A stretch of 47,507 nt of DNA from Gammaproteobacteria bacterium (GCA_029882975.1 JAOUJW010000042.1:1-47507); one strand, 5' to 3'; shown: positions 36,604 to 43,493, counted from the stretch's first letter. Program-made: numbers and translations. Notes: generated by a model from the letters alone, not told the origin.

Positions 36604-36805
36604 GGAGATGACCTAATGCTTCGTTATCGCTAATGGAATCTTCCAAATGCTGCATAACAAGCGGACGCACACGGCGCTTACGAACATACTCGCGAATAGC
36701 TTCGGTTAAAACACCTGATATATGTTGGTGCGATTCGTTGGCAAGCTGTTTGAGGTCTTCCCAAGCAACCTCGTCGACTTTTGAACTGATTTTGATATTG
36801 GCCAT
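36593..36805 (-). CDS. Ribbon-helix-helix antitoxin partner of Doc
   Basis: 70 residues starting MANIKISSKVDEVAWEDLKQLANESHQHISGVLTEAIREYV: a short basic strand and two helices of RHH/CopG type, then a C-terminal tail (DNEALGHLLAK) that should bind the toxin. Doc is classically paired with Phd (YefM fold); an RHH partner is a different but known arrangement. It should repress its own operon. The ATG at 36803-36805 has only a weak ribosome site. Confidence 0.8.
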   Translation of the reverse strand: MANIKISSKVDEVAWEDLKQLANESHQHISGVLTEAIREYVRKRRVRPLVMQHLEDSISDNEALGHLLAK

Positions 36806-37181
36806 GGGTGGTTATATAGATAAACTGTAAAGACGCGTCAAGATTTGTCATGACACCGGCCGATTTCTGGTGGTGAACTGGAGATCAACACCCCGCTTAA
36901 ACCGCTGATGCGAATCATTTTGATAGCAAAATATAGTGATTAAGACCCGAAAAACCAAAATGTATTGGTTATTTTATTTGTATTATCAAAAGGTTATGTC
37001 AGCCATGAATGGGGTAACGACCGATGCGTTATGTGTCGTCCCAACAGGATACAGCTCTGTTTTCAGAGCTCCTACCCAGCGGTTGCCGCGCGGGGGCCAG
37101 GATTAACACTAGAGAATCGGGCATGAATTCATTAACAAGACCGGAGGGAGTTAAATCTGTCTCCGCTTGTTAACCCTGGTT
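36806..37181. other. Intergenic region with a GC-rich structured patch
   Basis: The left part holds the antitoxin promoter. At 37050-37110 a GC-rich block includes a hairpin agctctg...cagagct and a G/C run (ttgccgcgcgggggcc). It is unlike the AT-rich DNA around it and matches no RNA or repeat I recognise. The right end has an inverted repeat (37132-37173). Confidence 0.4.
37132..37173 (-). terminator. Imperfect hairpin after the VOC gene
   Basis: ttaacaagaccggag (37132-37146) pairs with ctccgcttgttaa (37161-37173) with a two-base bulge and a 14-base loop, 9 bases past the stop of the minus-strand VOC gene. Confidence 0.5.
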
Positions 37182-37610
37182 TTAAGTCTCACCACCATAC
37201 ATATTTCTTTTTTCCGAGGACTCACTCAGGTATTGGACAAACTCAAACTCAAAACCGGATGCCTCCTCGAAATATACATTTTTTCGGTAAGGGTGTTCTG
37301 CACCCTGCATGGATATTTCATGCCCCTGACTCTCCAAGCGCTCGACAACCGCATTAAGGTCATCGACAACTATTCCAATATGCGCCAAACCGGGCGAATG
37401 CCCTTTCAGATCACGATTGTCTTCCTGGCTGCCTTCATTCAAGGTGATGTAGAAATCATCCGTACCAAAATGCAACCACTCACGTTTAACCCCATACCAT
37501 TCATTTTGCCCTCTTCCCCGAATTTTCCAGTCAGGAAACGCCACCTGGAGAAACGCCAATGTGGCATTCATATCTCTTGATACTAAATTGACATGTTCCA
37601 GTCTTGTCAT
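37182..37610 (-). CDS. VOC-superfamily (glyoxalase-like) protein, SoxR target
   Basis: 142-residue vicinal-oxygen-chelate protein with two beta-alpha-beta-beta-beta modules: LEHVNLVSRDMNATLAFLQ...WLHFGTDDFYITLNEG and LAHIGIVVDDLNAVVERLE...NVYFEEASGFEFEFVQY. Metal ligand candidates are H6, H76 and the Glu near the C-terminus (FEFEF). Family members include glyoxalase I and antibiotic-resistance dioxygen-fold proteins; the reaction cannot be fixed. AAAGGAG precedes the ATG. Its promoter carries a SoxR box in a 19-bp spacer, so it should be induced by redox-cycling compounds, and it may protect from one. Confidence 0.85.
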   Translation of the reverse strand: MTRLEHVNLVSRDMNATLAFLQVAFPDWKIRGRGQNEWYGVKREWLHFGTDDFYITLNEGSQEDNRDLKGHSPGLAHIGIVVDDLNAVVERLESQGHEISMQGAEHPYRKNVYFEEASGFEFEFVQYLSESSEKRNMYGGET

Positions 37611-37641
37611 TGATCTCTCCTTTAAGTAAATTGTGATGGCA

Positions 37642-37672
37642 AGTCTAAAAGTTAAAGTTAACTTGAAGTCAA
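37642..37672 (-). promoter_or_regulatory. SoxR-controlled promoter of the VOC gene
   Basis: On the minus strand TTGACT (-35, 37667-37672) and TAGACT (-10, 37642-37647) are separated by 19 bases, the long spacer typical of MerR-family activated promoters. Inside lies gttaaagttaacttgaag (37651-37668), 14 of 18 matching the E. coli soxS box as I recall it. Transcription should start near 37635, just before the ribosome site. Confidence 0.8.
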
Positions 37673-37698
37673 GGCGTTTTTGTGATTATCTTCACTCC

Positions 37699-38130
37699 GT
37701 GAAAAATATTCTGACTATCAGTGAAGTATCCAAGCGCAGTGGTGTTGCCGCTTCTGCTCTACGTTTCTATGAAGAGCGTCAACTTATAAAATCTGAACGC
37801 ACCGGATCGGGACATCGACGCTACCATCGCTCTGTACTGCGACGTGTGGCTTTTATCGTATTTGCACAACGTATCGGTCTGACTTTGGAAGAAATCAGCC
37901 AGGAGATACACAAACTGCCAAGCGACCGCATTCCCACGAAAACAGACTGGTCACGGCTTTCCAGCAAATGGTTAAAACGCATCGACAAACGAATCGCCGA
38001 GCTGCAGCGTCTTAAAGAGGGTTTGGTGGGCTGTATAGGGTGTGGATGTCTGTCGTTTGAGCAGTGCCGTCTATCCAACCCCGAAGACAAGGTGGCTCGA
38101 AAAGGACCGGGGCCGCATTATTGGCTTTGA
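37699..38130 (+). CDS. soxR: SoxR, redox-sensing MerR-family regulator
   Basis: About 143 residues. The HTH domain (ILTISEVSKRSGVAASALRFYEE) is followed by a dimerisation helix and the SoxR iron-sulfur cluster motif C112-I-G-C115-G-C117-L-S-F-E-Q-C123, the exact E. coli spacing for the [2Fe-2S] centre. Oxidation of the cluster twists the target promoter into activity. A GTG start at 37699 is preferred: the frame extends to 37633, but that stretch contains the divergent promoter and SoxR box. It lacks a good ribosome site. The divergent VOC gene is the obvious target, instead of soxS. Confidence 0.9.
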   Translation: MKNILTISEVSKRSGVAASALRFYEERQLIKSERTGSGHRRYHRSVLRRVAFIVFAQRIGLTLEEISQEIHKLPSDRIPTKTDWSRLSSKWLKRIDKRIAELQRLKEGLVGCIGCGCLSFEQCRLSNPEDKVARKGPGPHYWL

Positions 38131-38230
38131 ATGGGGTGGGGTTTCGACCGTAACCCTCAAGGGGATTTGAACAGTATAACTGATTTACCACATACCATTT
38201 TTTCAAACGGTTTTTTTAGTTTTGAGTAAC

Positions 38231-38352
38231 TTTCAAAACCACATAATTCTATTAATACAATTGGTTATACACACCACTTTATTTAAGAGCAACAAAAGCC
38301 AAGCAGTACGTCCCCCTAAAGCAGTGGCACTACCTGACTCTGTTAAAAAAGT
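38231..38352 (+). pseudogene. vapB: Fragment of the vapB region, copy C
   Basis: 38231-38269 matches 41502-41540 (tttcaaaaccacataattc and following) and 38270-38352 matches 41640-41722 with one mismatch, so codons 5 to about 32 of the antitoxin are kept (HTTLFKSNKSQAVR...). The 99 bases between, with promoter, ribosome site and start codon, are missing, and similarity stops abruptly one base before the stop of the adjacent SRPBCC gene. A frame through it (TTG at 38222) has no ribosome site. Nonfunctional remnant. Confidence 0.8.
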
Positions 38353-38353
38353 T

Positions 38354-38797
38354 CTATTTACATTCTATCACCCTCTTAAGATTCTCAAGTACTTTATCGT
38401 CACCTTTTTCCATTGCCATCTTTAGCAAAGGTGCAACGAAAACACCCAAGCCCTTCCCCTTTACCTCACCGGTCATGGAAATTTTTGTTCCCCTTGTTGC
38501 CCCGGCATGATTTTCAAACGCGAAACTGAAAGTCGCGACAACGCCTAACATACCTGTCGTCACGGCATGCAAAGCCGGTCTATCATGCTTTATGACCTCT
38601 GCTCTCGATGTCATAACACGGTTTCCCTGCTTTCGAGTCTGAATCAACATCGAACCTATTTTTAAAGGCCCACCACCCTCTACTTCTGACCTAACCACCT
38701 GAGGTGACCATGCCGGAAGATTCGACTGTTCGGTAACATAATCGAAGAGCAGTTCTGGTGTTGTATGAATGATTATTTCTCTCTTGTACGAAGGCAA
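38354..38797 (-). CDS. SRPBCC (polyketide cyclase/START-like) family protein
   Basis: 147 residues with the SRPBCC pattern: YKREIIIHTTPELLFDYVTEQSNLPAWSPQVVRSEV, then repeated amphipathic strands, and a C-terminal helix (APLLKMAMEKGDDKVLENLKRVIE). These proteins bind small hydrophobic ligands in a deep pocket. The start is TTG at 38795-38797, decided by a strong GGGGAGGGG. Its stop abuts the vapB fragment, so the last residues may have changed when that fragment arrived. Ligand unknown. Confidence 0.8.
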   Translation of the reverse strand: MPSYKREIIIHTTPELLFDYVTEQSNLPAWSPQVVRSEVEGGGPLKIGSMLIQTRKQGNRVMTSRAEVIKHDRPALHAVTTGMLGVVATFSFAFENHAGATRGTKISMTGEVKGKGLGVFVAPLLKMAMEKGDDKVLENLKRVIECK

Positions 38798-38941
38798 TGG
38801 CCCCTCCCCGGTTTATCCAATTATTTTTGTATTTCGATTTCAGAATGATCGAGTTCTACAGCGAGTACCGCTTCCAAATGACTCCATCAGGAGTGCTCGT
38901 TTTGGACACCCCGACAGATAAACCCTTAAGGTTGTGAAAAA

Positions 38942-39319
38942 TTAGTGATCAGCATGCAAGGCGACGCGATTGCCTTCTGAATCCTGGAAATGGCTAACGA
39001 ATCCATACTCACCGATACTCATTTTGGGCCTGAGAACTTTGCCCCCATTGCTGCTTACCTTGTCCAAGGTTCCGTCAATATCATCGACGTGGAAATAAAC
39101 CAGGGATCCGTCGTGAGAAGGTGTATAACCTTCAGCCTGTACCAGTGTGCCAGTGCTCCCAAACGCGCCTGGTGCCATCGGGAACCATGCCATCTTCATA
39201 GGTCCCATCTCGTTTAGCGCCAAATCAACACCAAGAACAGCCTCATAGAAACGTTTTGCCCGATCAATGTCAGTAGATGGAATTTCAAACCAATTTACCG
39301 GATTAGTCTGTGTTGTCAT
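38942..39319 (-). CDS. VOC-family (glyoxalase-like) protein, second copy
   Basis: 125 residues of the small single-module-pair VOC group: NWFEIPSTDIDRAKRFYEAVLGVDL, then GSLVYFHVDDIDGTLDKVSSNGGKV and HFQDSEGNRVALHADH. This subgroup is often annotated 'glyoxalase/bleomycin resistance', with no proven reaction. AAAAGGAGAG precedes the ATG. It is divergent from a TetR-family gene and shares its operator region (39441-39483), so it is probably repressed by it. Confidence 0.87.
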   Translation of the reverse strand: MTTQTNPVNWFEIPSTDIDRAKRFYEAVLGVDLALNEMGPMKMAWFPMAPGAFGSTGTLVQAEGYTPSHDGSLVYFHVDDIDGTLDKVSSNGGKVLRPKMSIGEYGFVSHFQDSEGNRVALHADH

Positions 39320-39440
39320 TATTCTCTCCTTTTAATCAATCTACGTAATGTGAACTGTGAAAAACGGCGACTCGCGCGTCTAACTGTTTGTTTTTATACC
39401 TTTTATGTATGTCGATTGCATGGTATAGTCCGGTATACAC

Positions 39441-39483
39441 TAGACCGAACGGTCTATATTATGTACTAGACCGATTGGTCTAG
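39441..39483. promoter_or_regulatory. Twin palindromic operators of the TetR regulator
   Basis: Two copies of TAGACCG-NN-GGTCTA type: tagaccgaacggtcta (39441-39456) and ctagaccgattggtctag (39466-39483), 26 bases centre to centre. The second ends 10 bases before the tetR ATG, so binding should block transcription. The pattern resembles the NemR/related TetR operators as I recall them. Confidence 0.8.
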
Positions 39484-39493
39484 TAAAGCCTTT

Positions 39494-40084
39494 ATGAAAA
39501 ATAAACCGCAAACACGTGACAATATCGTACAAGCAGCCATGCAATTGTTTCATAGCAAGGGCTATGACGCCGTGGGTGTGAATGAGATTTGCCAGGCGGC
39601 GGGTGTAGCGAAAGGCAGTTTTTATCATTTTTTTCCCACCAAAAACGATGTCGCACTCGCCGTCGTAGAGAGCTGGTGGTTAATGGATCAACAGCTACGA
39701 CAGTCATGGGTACAGGATTTTGACCCCCTCACCCGCCTCAGAATGATACTGACTTTTCGGTGTGAAGTTTCTCGACAGATACAACAACAATGCGGTTTTG
39801 TATTGGGTTGCCCTTTTGGTCGTCTGATCATTGAGCTGGGTAATAAAAGTGAAGCGTTACGACTGAAAGTCGCACAAGTGTTTGACGAGAATCTTATGTG
39901 GTTACGTACCTCTTTTTCAGATGCCGTTAAATCCGGGCAGTTGGAACCGAACTATGACATTGATAGCGCAGCCAACCTAATGCTGAATACCATTCAGGGA
40001 ATTGGTGTCATTGGAAAAGTGTACAATGATGTAGATCGTATGGATGCGATAGTTAATACCATGTTTAAAACATTAAAAATATAG
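39494..40084 (+). CDS. TetR/AcrR-family repressor
   Basis: 196 residues. N-terminal HTH (about 8-55: TRDNIVQAAMQLFHSKGYDAVGVNEICQAAGVAKGSFYHFF) and an all-helical ligand domain with QQCGFVLGCPFGRLIIELG, the Cys/Gly-rich segment typical of the NemR/AcuR/YxaF-like subgroup; these cysteines could sense electrophiles. It should bind the twin palindromes upstream and control itself and the divergent VOC gene. No strong ribosome site is visible before the ATG. Confidence 0.9.
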   Translation: MKNKPQTRDNIVQAAMQLFHSKGYDAVGVNEICQAAGVAKGSFYHFFPTKNDVALAVVESWWLMDQQLRQSWVQDFDPLTRLRMILTFRCEVSRQIQQQCGFVLGCPFGRLIIELGNKSEALRLKVAQVFDENLMWLRTSFSDAVKSGQLEPNYDIDSAANLMLNTIQGIGVIGKVYNDVDRMDAIVNTMFKTLKI

Positions 40085-40118
40085 GAGTTCTTAGAGCCGC
40101 CTCACTTCACCCGACCAA

Positions 40119-40136
40119 AAACAACGAACCTGACCC
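40119..40136. repeat. 18-bp direct repeat, left copy (gaacctgaccc type)
   Basis: aaacaacgaacctgaccc is identical to 42305-42322. A further gaacctgacccc follows at 40144-40155. The pair flanks a 2.2-kb block with the repeat lipoprotein and vapBC. Confidence 0.75.
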
Positions 40137-40156
40137 GAGCCTCGAACCTGACCCCT

Positions 40157-40363
40157 TTGGTCTTTTACGTGTTTTGTGGGCAAGCATACGCTATTGAAAA
40201 TTTCCAAAATGATAGGGAATTCAGAAAGACTTGTTTTGAAGGTCTACAAATATCAGACCGAATAAAAATCATAGACGGGTTAGACTTACTAGCGGGACAA
40301 TTTGGTTTAGAAAAAACAAAAAGAAACATCACAGAAGCTGCTCCCGAAGATCCCGTGTATTAG
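40157..40363 (+). pseudogene. Possible truncated gene fragment
   Basis: A 68-codon frame opens right after the gaacctgacccc repeat and ends in a stop: ...CGQAYAIENFQNDREFRKTCFEGLQISDRIKIIDGLDLLAGQFGLEKTKR. Composition is protein-like and helical, but there is no ribosome site and the frame begins inside the repeat. It may be the 3' end of a gene cut by the repeat. No family recognised. Confidence 0.3.
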
Positions 40364-40678
40364 AGAAGTTGATATTATGAAACCCCAACTATCGAGGCTT
40401 TTTAATAACAAACATACAACTATGATTATCCGGCGCTTCTCGGTAACCCTCAACATTGCAAGAGGAAGAGGAAACGTCAGATTTGGTCGGAACTACTGCA
40501 CCTTTAGGGTTGATAGATATCCTCAAGAAATTTCATCAATTTTAATGTTGAATTTAATATTGAACCAGGAATCTAAGATCCCATACTGCAAAACCGGGGT
40601 CAAAGTTATTTTGACCCCAGTAGCACCTGCCAAGAACCAAGAACGTTGCGAAGGTTCTGAACCAGAAACCCGTACCAA
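40364..40678. other. Intergenic region, no gene seen
   Basis: About 315 bases. The only structure is the inverted repeat at 40596-40618. A plus-strand frame through it (40377-40748) runs antisense into the lipoprotein repeats and is not credible. Confidence 0.4.
40596..40618. repeat. Inverted repeat ggggtcaaa/tttgacccc
   Basis: Perfect 9-bp arms with a 5-base loop, 60 bases past the minus-strand lipoprotein stop. The ggggtcaaa...tttgacccc form is common as a dispersed element in gammaproteobacteria. It could also act as terminator for the lipoprotein gene. Confidence 0.55.
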
Positions 40679-41068
40679 CTACTGTTTCTTCGCAGCCGGT
40701 ACAGTTTCAGGAGCAACTTCCTGTTCAGTGACATCCGCGGCTCCCTGATCAGTAGGTTCTGGTTCAGCCTGATCGCTGGTTTCGGTTCCAGCCTGATCGC
40801 TGGTTTCGGTTCCAGCCTGATCGCTGGTTTCGGTTCCAGCCTGATCGCTGGTTTCGGTTCCACCCTGATCGCTGGTTTCGGTTCCACCCTGATCGCTGGT
40901 TTCGGTTCCACCCTGATCGCTGGTTTCGGTTCCGGCCTCGTTGGTGGTTTCTGGTTCAATCTGATCTTTGGTAGCTGCCGGTCCGGTTCCCGGGACGGCC
41001 TCTTTCTTATCACACGCGGCCAAACCAAGGACCACAACAATCACGCTCAGAGCAATAATTTTTTTCAT
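40679..41068 (-). CDS. Small lipoprotein with GTETSDQ tandem repeats
   Basis: 129 residues. Lipoprotein signal MKKIIALSVIVVVLGLAAC (lipobox LAAC), then seven tandem 8-residue units GTETSDQ(A/G) forming an acidic, unstructured stalk, then a short Glu/Pro tail. It resembles low-complexity spacer lipoproteins, with no folded domain. GGAGGTGA precedes the ATG at 41068. Function unknown; the repeat number could vary between strains. Confidence 0.75.
   Translation of the reverse strand: MKKIIALSVIVVVLGLAACDKKEAVPGTGPAATKDQIEPETTNEAGTETSDQGGTETSDQGGTETSDQGGTETSDQAGTETSDQAGTETSDQAGTETSDQAEPEPTDQGAADVTEQEVAPETVPAAKKQ
40768..40935 (-). repeat. Seven 24-bp tandem repeats in the lipoprotein gene
   Basis: The unit cctgatcgctggtttcggtt plus four bases is repeated seven times without a break. 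The first units end ccag and later ones cacc, giving the Ala/Gly change in GTETSDQ(A/G). Multiple-of-three length keeps the frame. Confidence 0.95.
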
Positions 41069-41555
41069 ACACGTCACCTCCATTGGTGTCGCAGAAAGAT
41101 AAGGAAACAACAAATTCTTTTGGAGAAGCTCTCCTCAAGGCGCGCTGGATTATACACATACCGTTCTAAACGAACAGTGGTTTTGAAAAATATTTTTCCA
41201 TGGAGAAACCCAGTCCATTTACAGGGGCTGTCCTCGGCAACGGCTCCTTGCGTTGCCCTCGACTGCATGTTCCTGTACTTCGTCCATGGACTCGTGCCTC
41301 CCGCGATACTTGTGCAATCGCTCCCGACCTCCTGTCTCGATACTTGTGCATCCATGCACGTCGTCCTGTACATCGTCCATGGCCTTCGCGGCATAATGCC
41401 ATCCTTGGCAAAAACCCGGAGGATATACCTCCAATCCCCTTGGGGACGCCAAATAACCAATTTACATATACCATTTCAAAGGATTTTTGGTTTTACTTAC
41501 CTTTCAAAACCACATAATTCAATAAATACAATTGGTTATAGAAAAAGGCGCGACT
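41069..41555. other. Repeat-rich intergenic region before vapBC
   Basis: Holds the lipoprotein promoter at the left, the mosaic repeat copy B (41217-41460), and at 41502-41540 the stretch shared with the vapB fragment at 38231-38269. Overlapping frames here exist only because the repeats are GC-rich; none is credible. Confidence 0.5.
41217..41460. repeat. Mosaic of short palindromic repeats, copy B
   Basis: Contains cgtgcctcccgcgatacttg (41293), gtgcatccatgcac (about 41346-41359), gtccatggac-type (about 41283-41292) and gtccatggcc-type palindromes. It matches 34828-34950 (copy A) with a 4-base and a longer indel. Copies A and B each lie just before a vapC locus. Confidence 0.75.
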
Positions 41556-41594
41556 GGGATATACTCTTGATATATCCCTGCAAACCACTATAAT
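41556..41594 (+). promoter_or_regulatory. vapBC promoter with overlapping operator
   Basis: TTGATA (41567-41572) and TATAAT (41589-41594) are 16 bases apart. A perfect inverted repeat gggatata/tatatccc (41556-41563, 41571-41578) covers the -35 box, as expected for repression by the VapBC complex. Confidence 0.8.
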
Positions 41595-41627
41595 TGGATA
41601 TACCTTATGGATATACATGGAGACGCA

Positions 41628-41864
41628 ATGACCACTATTCACACCACTTTATTTAAGAGCAACAAAAGCCAAGCAGTACGTCTCCCTAAAGCAGTGGCAC
41701 TACCTGACTCTGTTAAAAAAGTAGAGATTGTGGCTATTGGCAATACGAGGATCATTACGCCTGCTGGAGAGTCCTGGGACCAGTGGTTTGATGGACCCGG
41801 TGTATCCGAAGACTTTATGGTTGAGCGCGACCAGCCTGAAGATCAGCATAGGGAGAATTTTTAA
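41628..41864 (+). CDS. vapB: VapB-type antitoxin (AbrB/MazE-like DNA-binding)
   Basis: 78 residues. The N-terminal half (TTLFKSNKSQAVRLPKAVALPDSVKKVEI) is the swapped-hairpin AbrB/SpoVT DNA-binding domain of VapB; the C-terminal half (SWDQWFDGPGVSEDFMVERDQPED) is the acidic arm that plugs the toxin active site. GGAG lies 5 bases before the ATG at 41628, better than the in-frame ATG at 41607. It ends 3 bases before vapC. It should repress its own promoter together with VapC. Confidence 0.93.
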   Translation: MTTIHTTLFKSNKSQAVRLPKAVALPDSVKKVEIVAIGNTRIITPAGESWDQWFDGPGVSEDFMVERDQPEDQHRENF

Positions 41865-41867
41865 CTA

Positions 41868-42266
41868 ATGTTGAAATACATGCTGGATACCAATATCGTT
41901 ATCTATACCATCAAGAACCGTCCTGAAAAAGTTCGCCAGGCTTTCAAACAGCACGAAAACCAAATGTGCATATCTGCCATCACATTTGGAGAGCTTATTT
42001 ATGGAGCAGAACGTTCTGCACAACCCGAACGAAATCTTTCGGATATCAATGGATTGATTGCCCGCCTCGAAGTTACACCTTTCGAAGAACATGCTGCCGA
42101 ACATTTTGGCCAACTCAGAGCAGAATTATATCGAATCGGTAAACCCATCGGGCCCTACGATATGATGATCGCCGGCCACGCGAGGGCCAAGGGCTTGATC
42201 TTGGTTACAAACAATAATAAGGAGTTCGAACGGGTACCGGGGTTGAGAGTTGAGAATTGGGCATAA
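41868..42266 (+). CDS. vapC: VapC, PIN-domain ribonuclease toxin
   Basis: 132 residues. All PIN-domain acids are present: D7 (LDTN), E42 (FGELI) and D98 (IGPYDMMIAGHA), with the C-terminal LVTNNNKEFERVPGLRVENW typical of VapC/MvpA enzymes that cleave initiator tRNA. The nearly identical paralogue at 35048 has lost D98. Cotranscribed with vapB. Confidence 0.94.
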   Translation: MLKYMLDTNIVIYTIKNRPEKVRQAFKQHENQMCISAITFGELIYGAERSAQPERNLSDINGLIARLEVTPFEEHAAEHFGQLRAELYRIGKPIGPYDMMIAGHARAKGLILVTNNNKEFERVPGLRVENWA

Positions 42267-42304
42267 TTCGATAAACCGATACATCAATTCAAATTTAAGT
42301 TATG

Positions 42305-42322
42305 AAACAACGAACCTGACCC
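42305..42322. repeat. 18-bp direct repeat, right copy
   Basis: Identical to 40119-40136; followed by two ctgacccctagt units, just before the stop of the next minus-strand gene. Confidence 0.75.
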
Positions 42323-42334
42323 CTAGTCTGACCC

Positions 42335-42955
42335 CTAGTCTTCTTTCTTTGGCACTGAAAATGTCGCATTTATTTCCGCTTTTTCGGCATCATCAACAAT
42401 GATGTGAGCAAAAAGTTCGTTATAATGATCTTCAATATAGTTCTCATTTATCCACCATTTGCGAGTGAATTTCCATGATGGAGCAACTTCCCCGCCTTTA
42501 GCAATGATGACGCAATGTTTATCTTCTAGCATATCTTGGACGATGTTTTCTCGCTCTTTGCCTGTTTCTTGAGTGCTTTGTCCCTCTACACCGAAGAGAG
42601 ACTTTTTGTTTCCAACTCTTGCACTGGTTCCTTGCGAAGCTTTTTCATTTTCCTTTAATTTTCGGGTGGTTGTAATAGTTGAATTTGTACATCCGAATTG
42701 TTTAGCCAAATCGAACCGTGTATCGGACGATTCGCATCCTACTAGTTCCAGCTTCATTTCTCCTTCTACCAAAGCAAATTCCACCAAGCACTTCATGCGC
42801 AGTAAAGCTATTTCTTTCCATTGCGTTGAGAAACTAATTTTGGCGTAAAGCGGTATATTTTTCGATTTGGAATACTGAAGTCTCAGATTCATACCGACAC
42901 ATTCTGGGCACGAATTGGCTGGAGGTTGGTTTTGCAAAGTCAATTTATTGGTCAT
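42335..42955 (-). CDS. Unrecognised protein paired with a DUF262 fragment
   Basis: 206 residues, no signal peptide or membrane segment. An early CPEC motif could bind zinc, then a beta-rich segment (LRLQYSKSKNIPLYAKISFS), a helical/HTH-like stretch (TRFDLAKQFGCTNSTITTTRKLKE) and a Glu/Lys-rich C-terminus. The HTH-like part hints at DNA binding. I recognise no family. Its ATG overlaps the upstream DUF262 stop as ATGA, so the two genes are coupled. It lies directly downstream of the restriction genes, so a defence role is possible but unproven. Confidence 0.6.
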   Translation of the reverse strand: MTNKLTLQNQPPANSCPECVGMNLRLQYSKSKNIPLYAKISFSTQWKEIALLRMKCLVEFALVEGEMKLELVGCESSDTRFDLAKQFGCTNSTITTTRKLKENEKASQGTSARVGNKKSLFGVEGQSTQETGKERENIVQDMLEDKHCVIIAKGGEVAPSWKFTRKWWINENYIEDHYNELFAHIIVDDAEKAEINATFSVPKKED

Positions 42956-43380
42956 CGATTCACCTGTGAGTGGGATTTAGCCATTATTTCCACTAAGAAA
43001 TGATACTTCTGTCGCAAGCAGCTATCGAGAGCACAATAACATTGACATATCAACTTATTAAGCTGCCAGAGCATAGAATTTGTCTGCTGGCGACAAATCA
43101 TCGTTACGCGATTTCCGCAATTGTCTATTGACATTCTCTGCTGCCCGTCAACCACTTCTCGCGCGTCCTTATTCTGACCTAGTCGAACCTCTCGAATCAC
43201 CGATTTAGGTATATAGTTGCTGCGAAAATGGCTGTCCAATAGAGCCTGTCGTTTGCGTACATTCCATACTGTTTTTCGCTGATATGGTGGGCAAGCAACA
43301 AAATCATCGCTATATCGATGAAAATCTTCTATTTGTATTTTATCAGATACAACATCGTATTCAGGTCTCGGCTGAAACAT
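42952..43380 (-). CDS. Short DUF262 (GmrS-like) domain protein, truncated
   Basis: 142 residues. The N-terminal two thirds has DUF262/GmrSD nuclease-domain hallmarks: DKIQIEDFHRYSDDFVACPPYQRKTVWNVRKRQALLDS, IPKSVIREV and EVVDGQQRM with the DGQQR motif. Family members usually run 300-700 residues; here the sequence after DGQQRM turns into Cys-rich text that does not look like the family, so a frameshift or deletion is likely. Yet the ATGA overlap with the next gene looks functional. Start 43380 has AGGTG 6 bases upstream. Confidence 0.6.
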   Translation of the reverse strand: MFQPRPEYDVVSDKIQIEDFHRYSDDFVACPPYQRKTVWNVRKRQALLDSHFRSNYIPKSVIREVRLGQNKDAREVVDGQQRMSIDNCGNRVTMICRQQTNSMLWQLNKLICQCYCALDSCLRQKYHFLVEIMAKSHSQVNR

Positions 43381-43493
43381 AGTCCCCACCTTTTAACGGT
43401 TTTAAGATTCAGTAAAAATCTGTTGTTAGCGTCAAAAAACAGTTTAATTGTCCAGTTTTTGTTTCTTCCTCAGAAATCTCATTTAGCGAGTCA

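Noticed and set aside
38222-38425. 67-codon frame through the vapB fragment
   Set aside because: TTG start without ribosome site, and the second half is antisense to the SRPBCC gene; treated as a remnant.
40768-40935. Regular repeats as a possible CRISPR array
   Set aside because: Units are contiguous with no spacers, and encode a perfect octapeptide repeat in a lipoprotein.
40606-41040. Alternative minus-strand frame through the 24-bp repeats (RLEPKPAI repeats)
   Set aside because: Shadow of the repeat; it lacks the signal peptide and ribosome site that the lipoprotein frame has.
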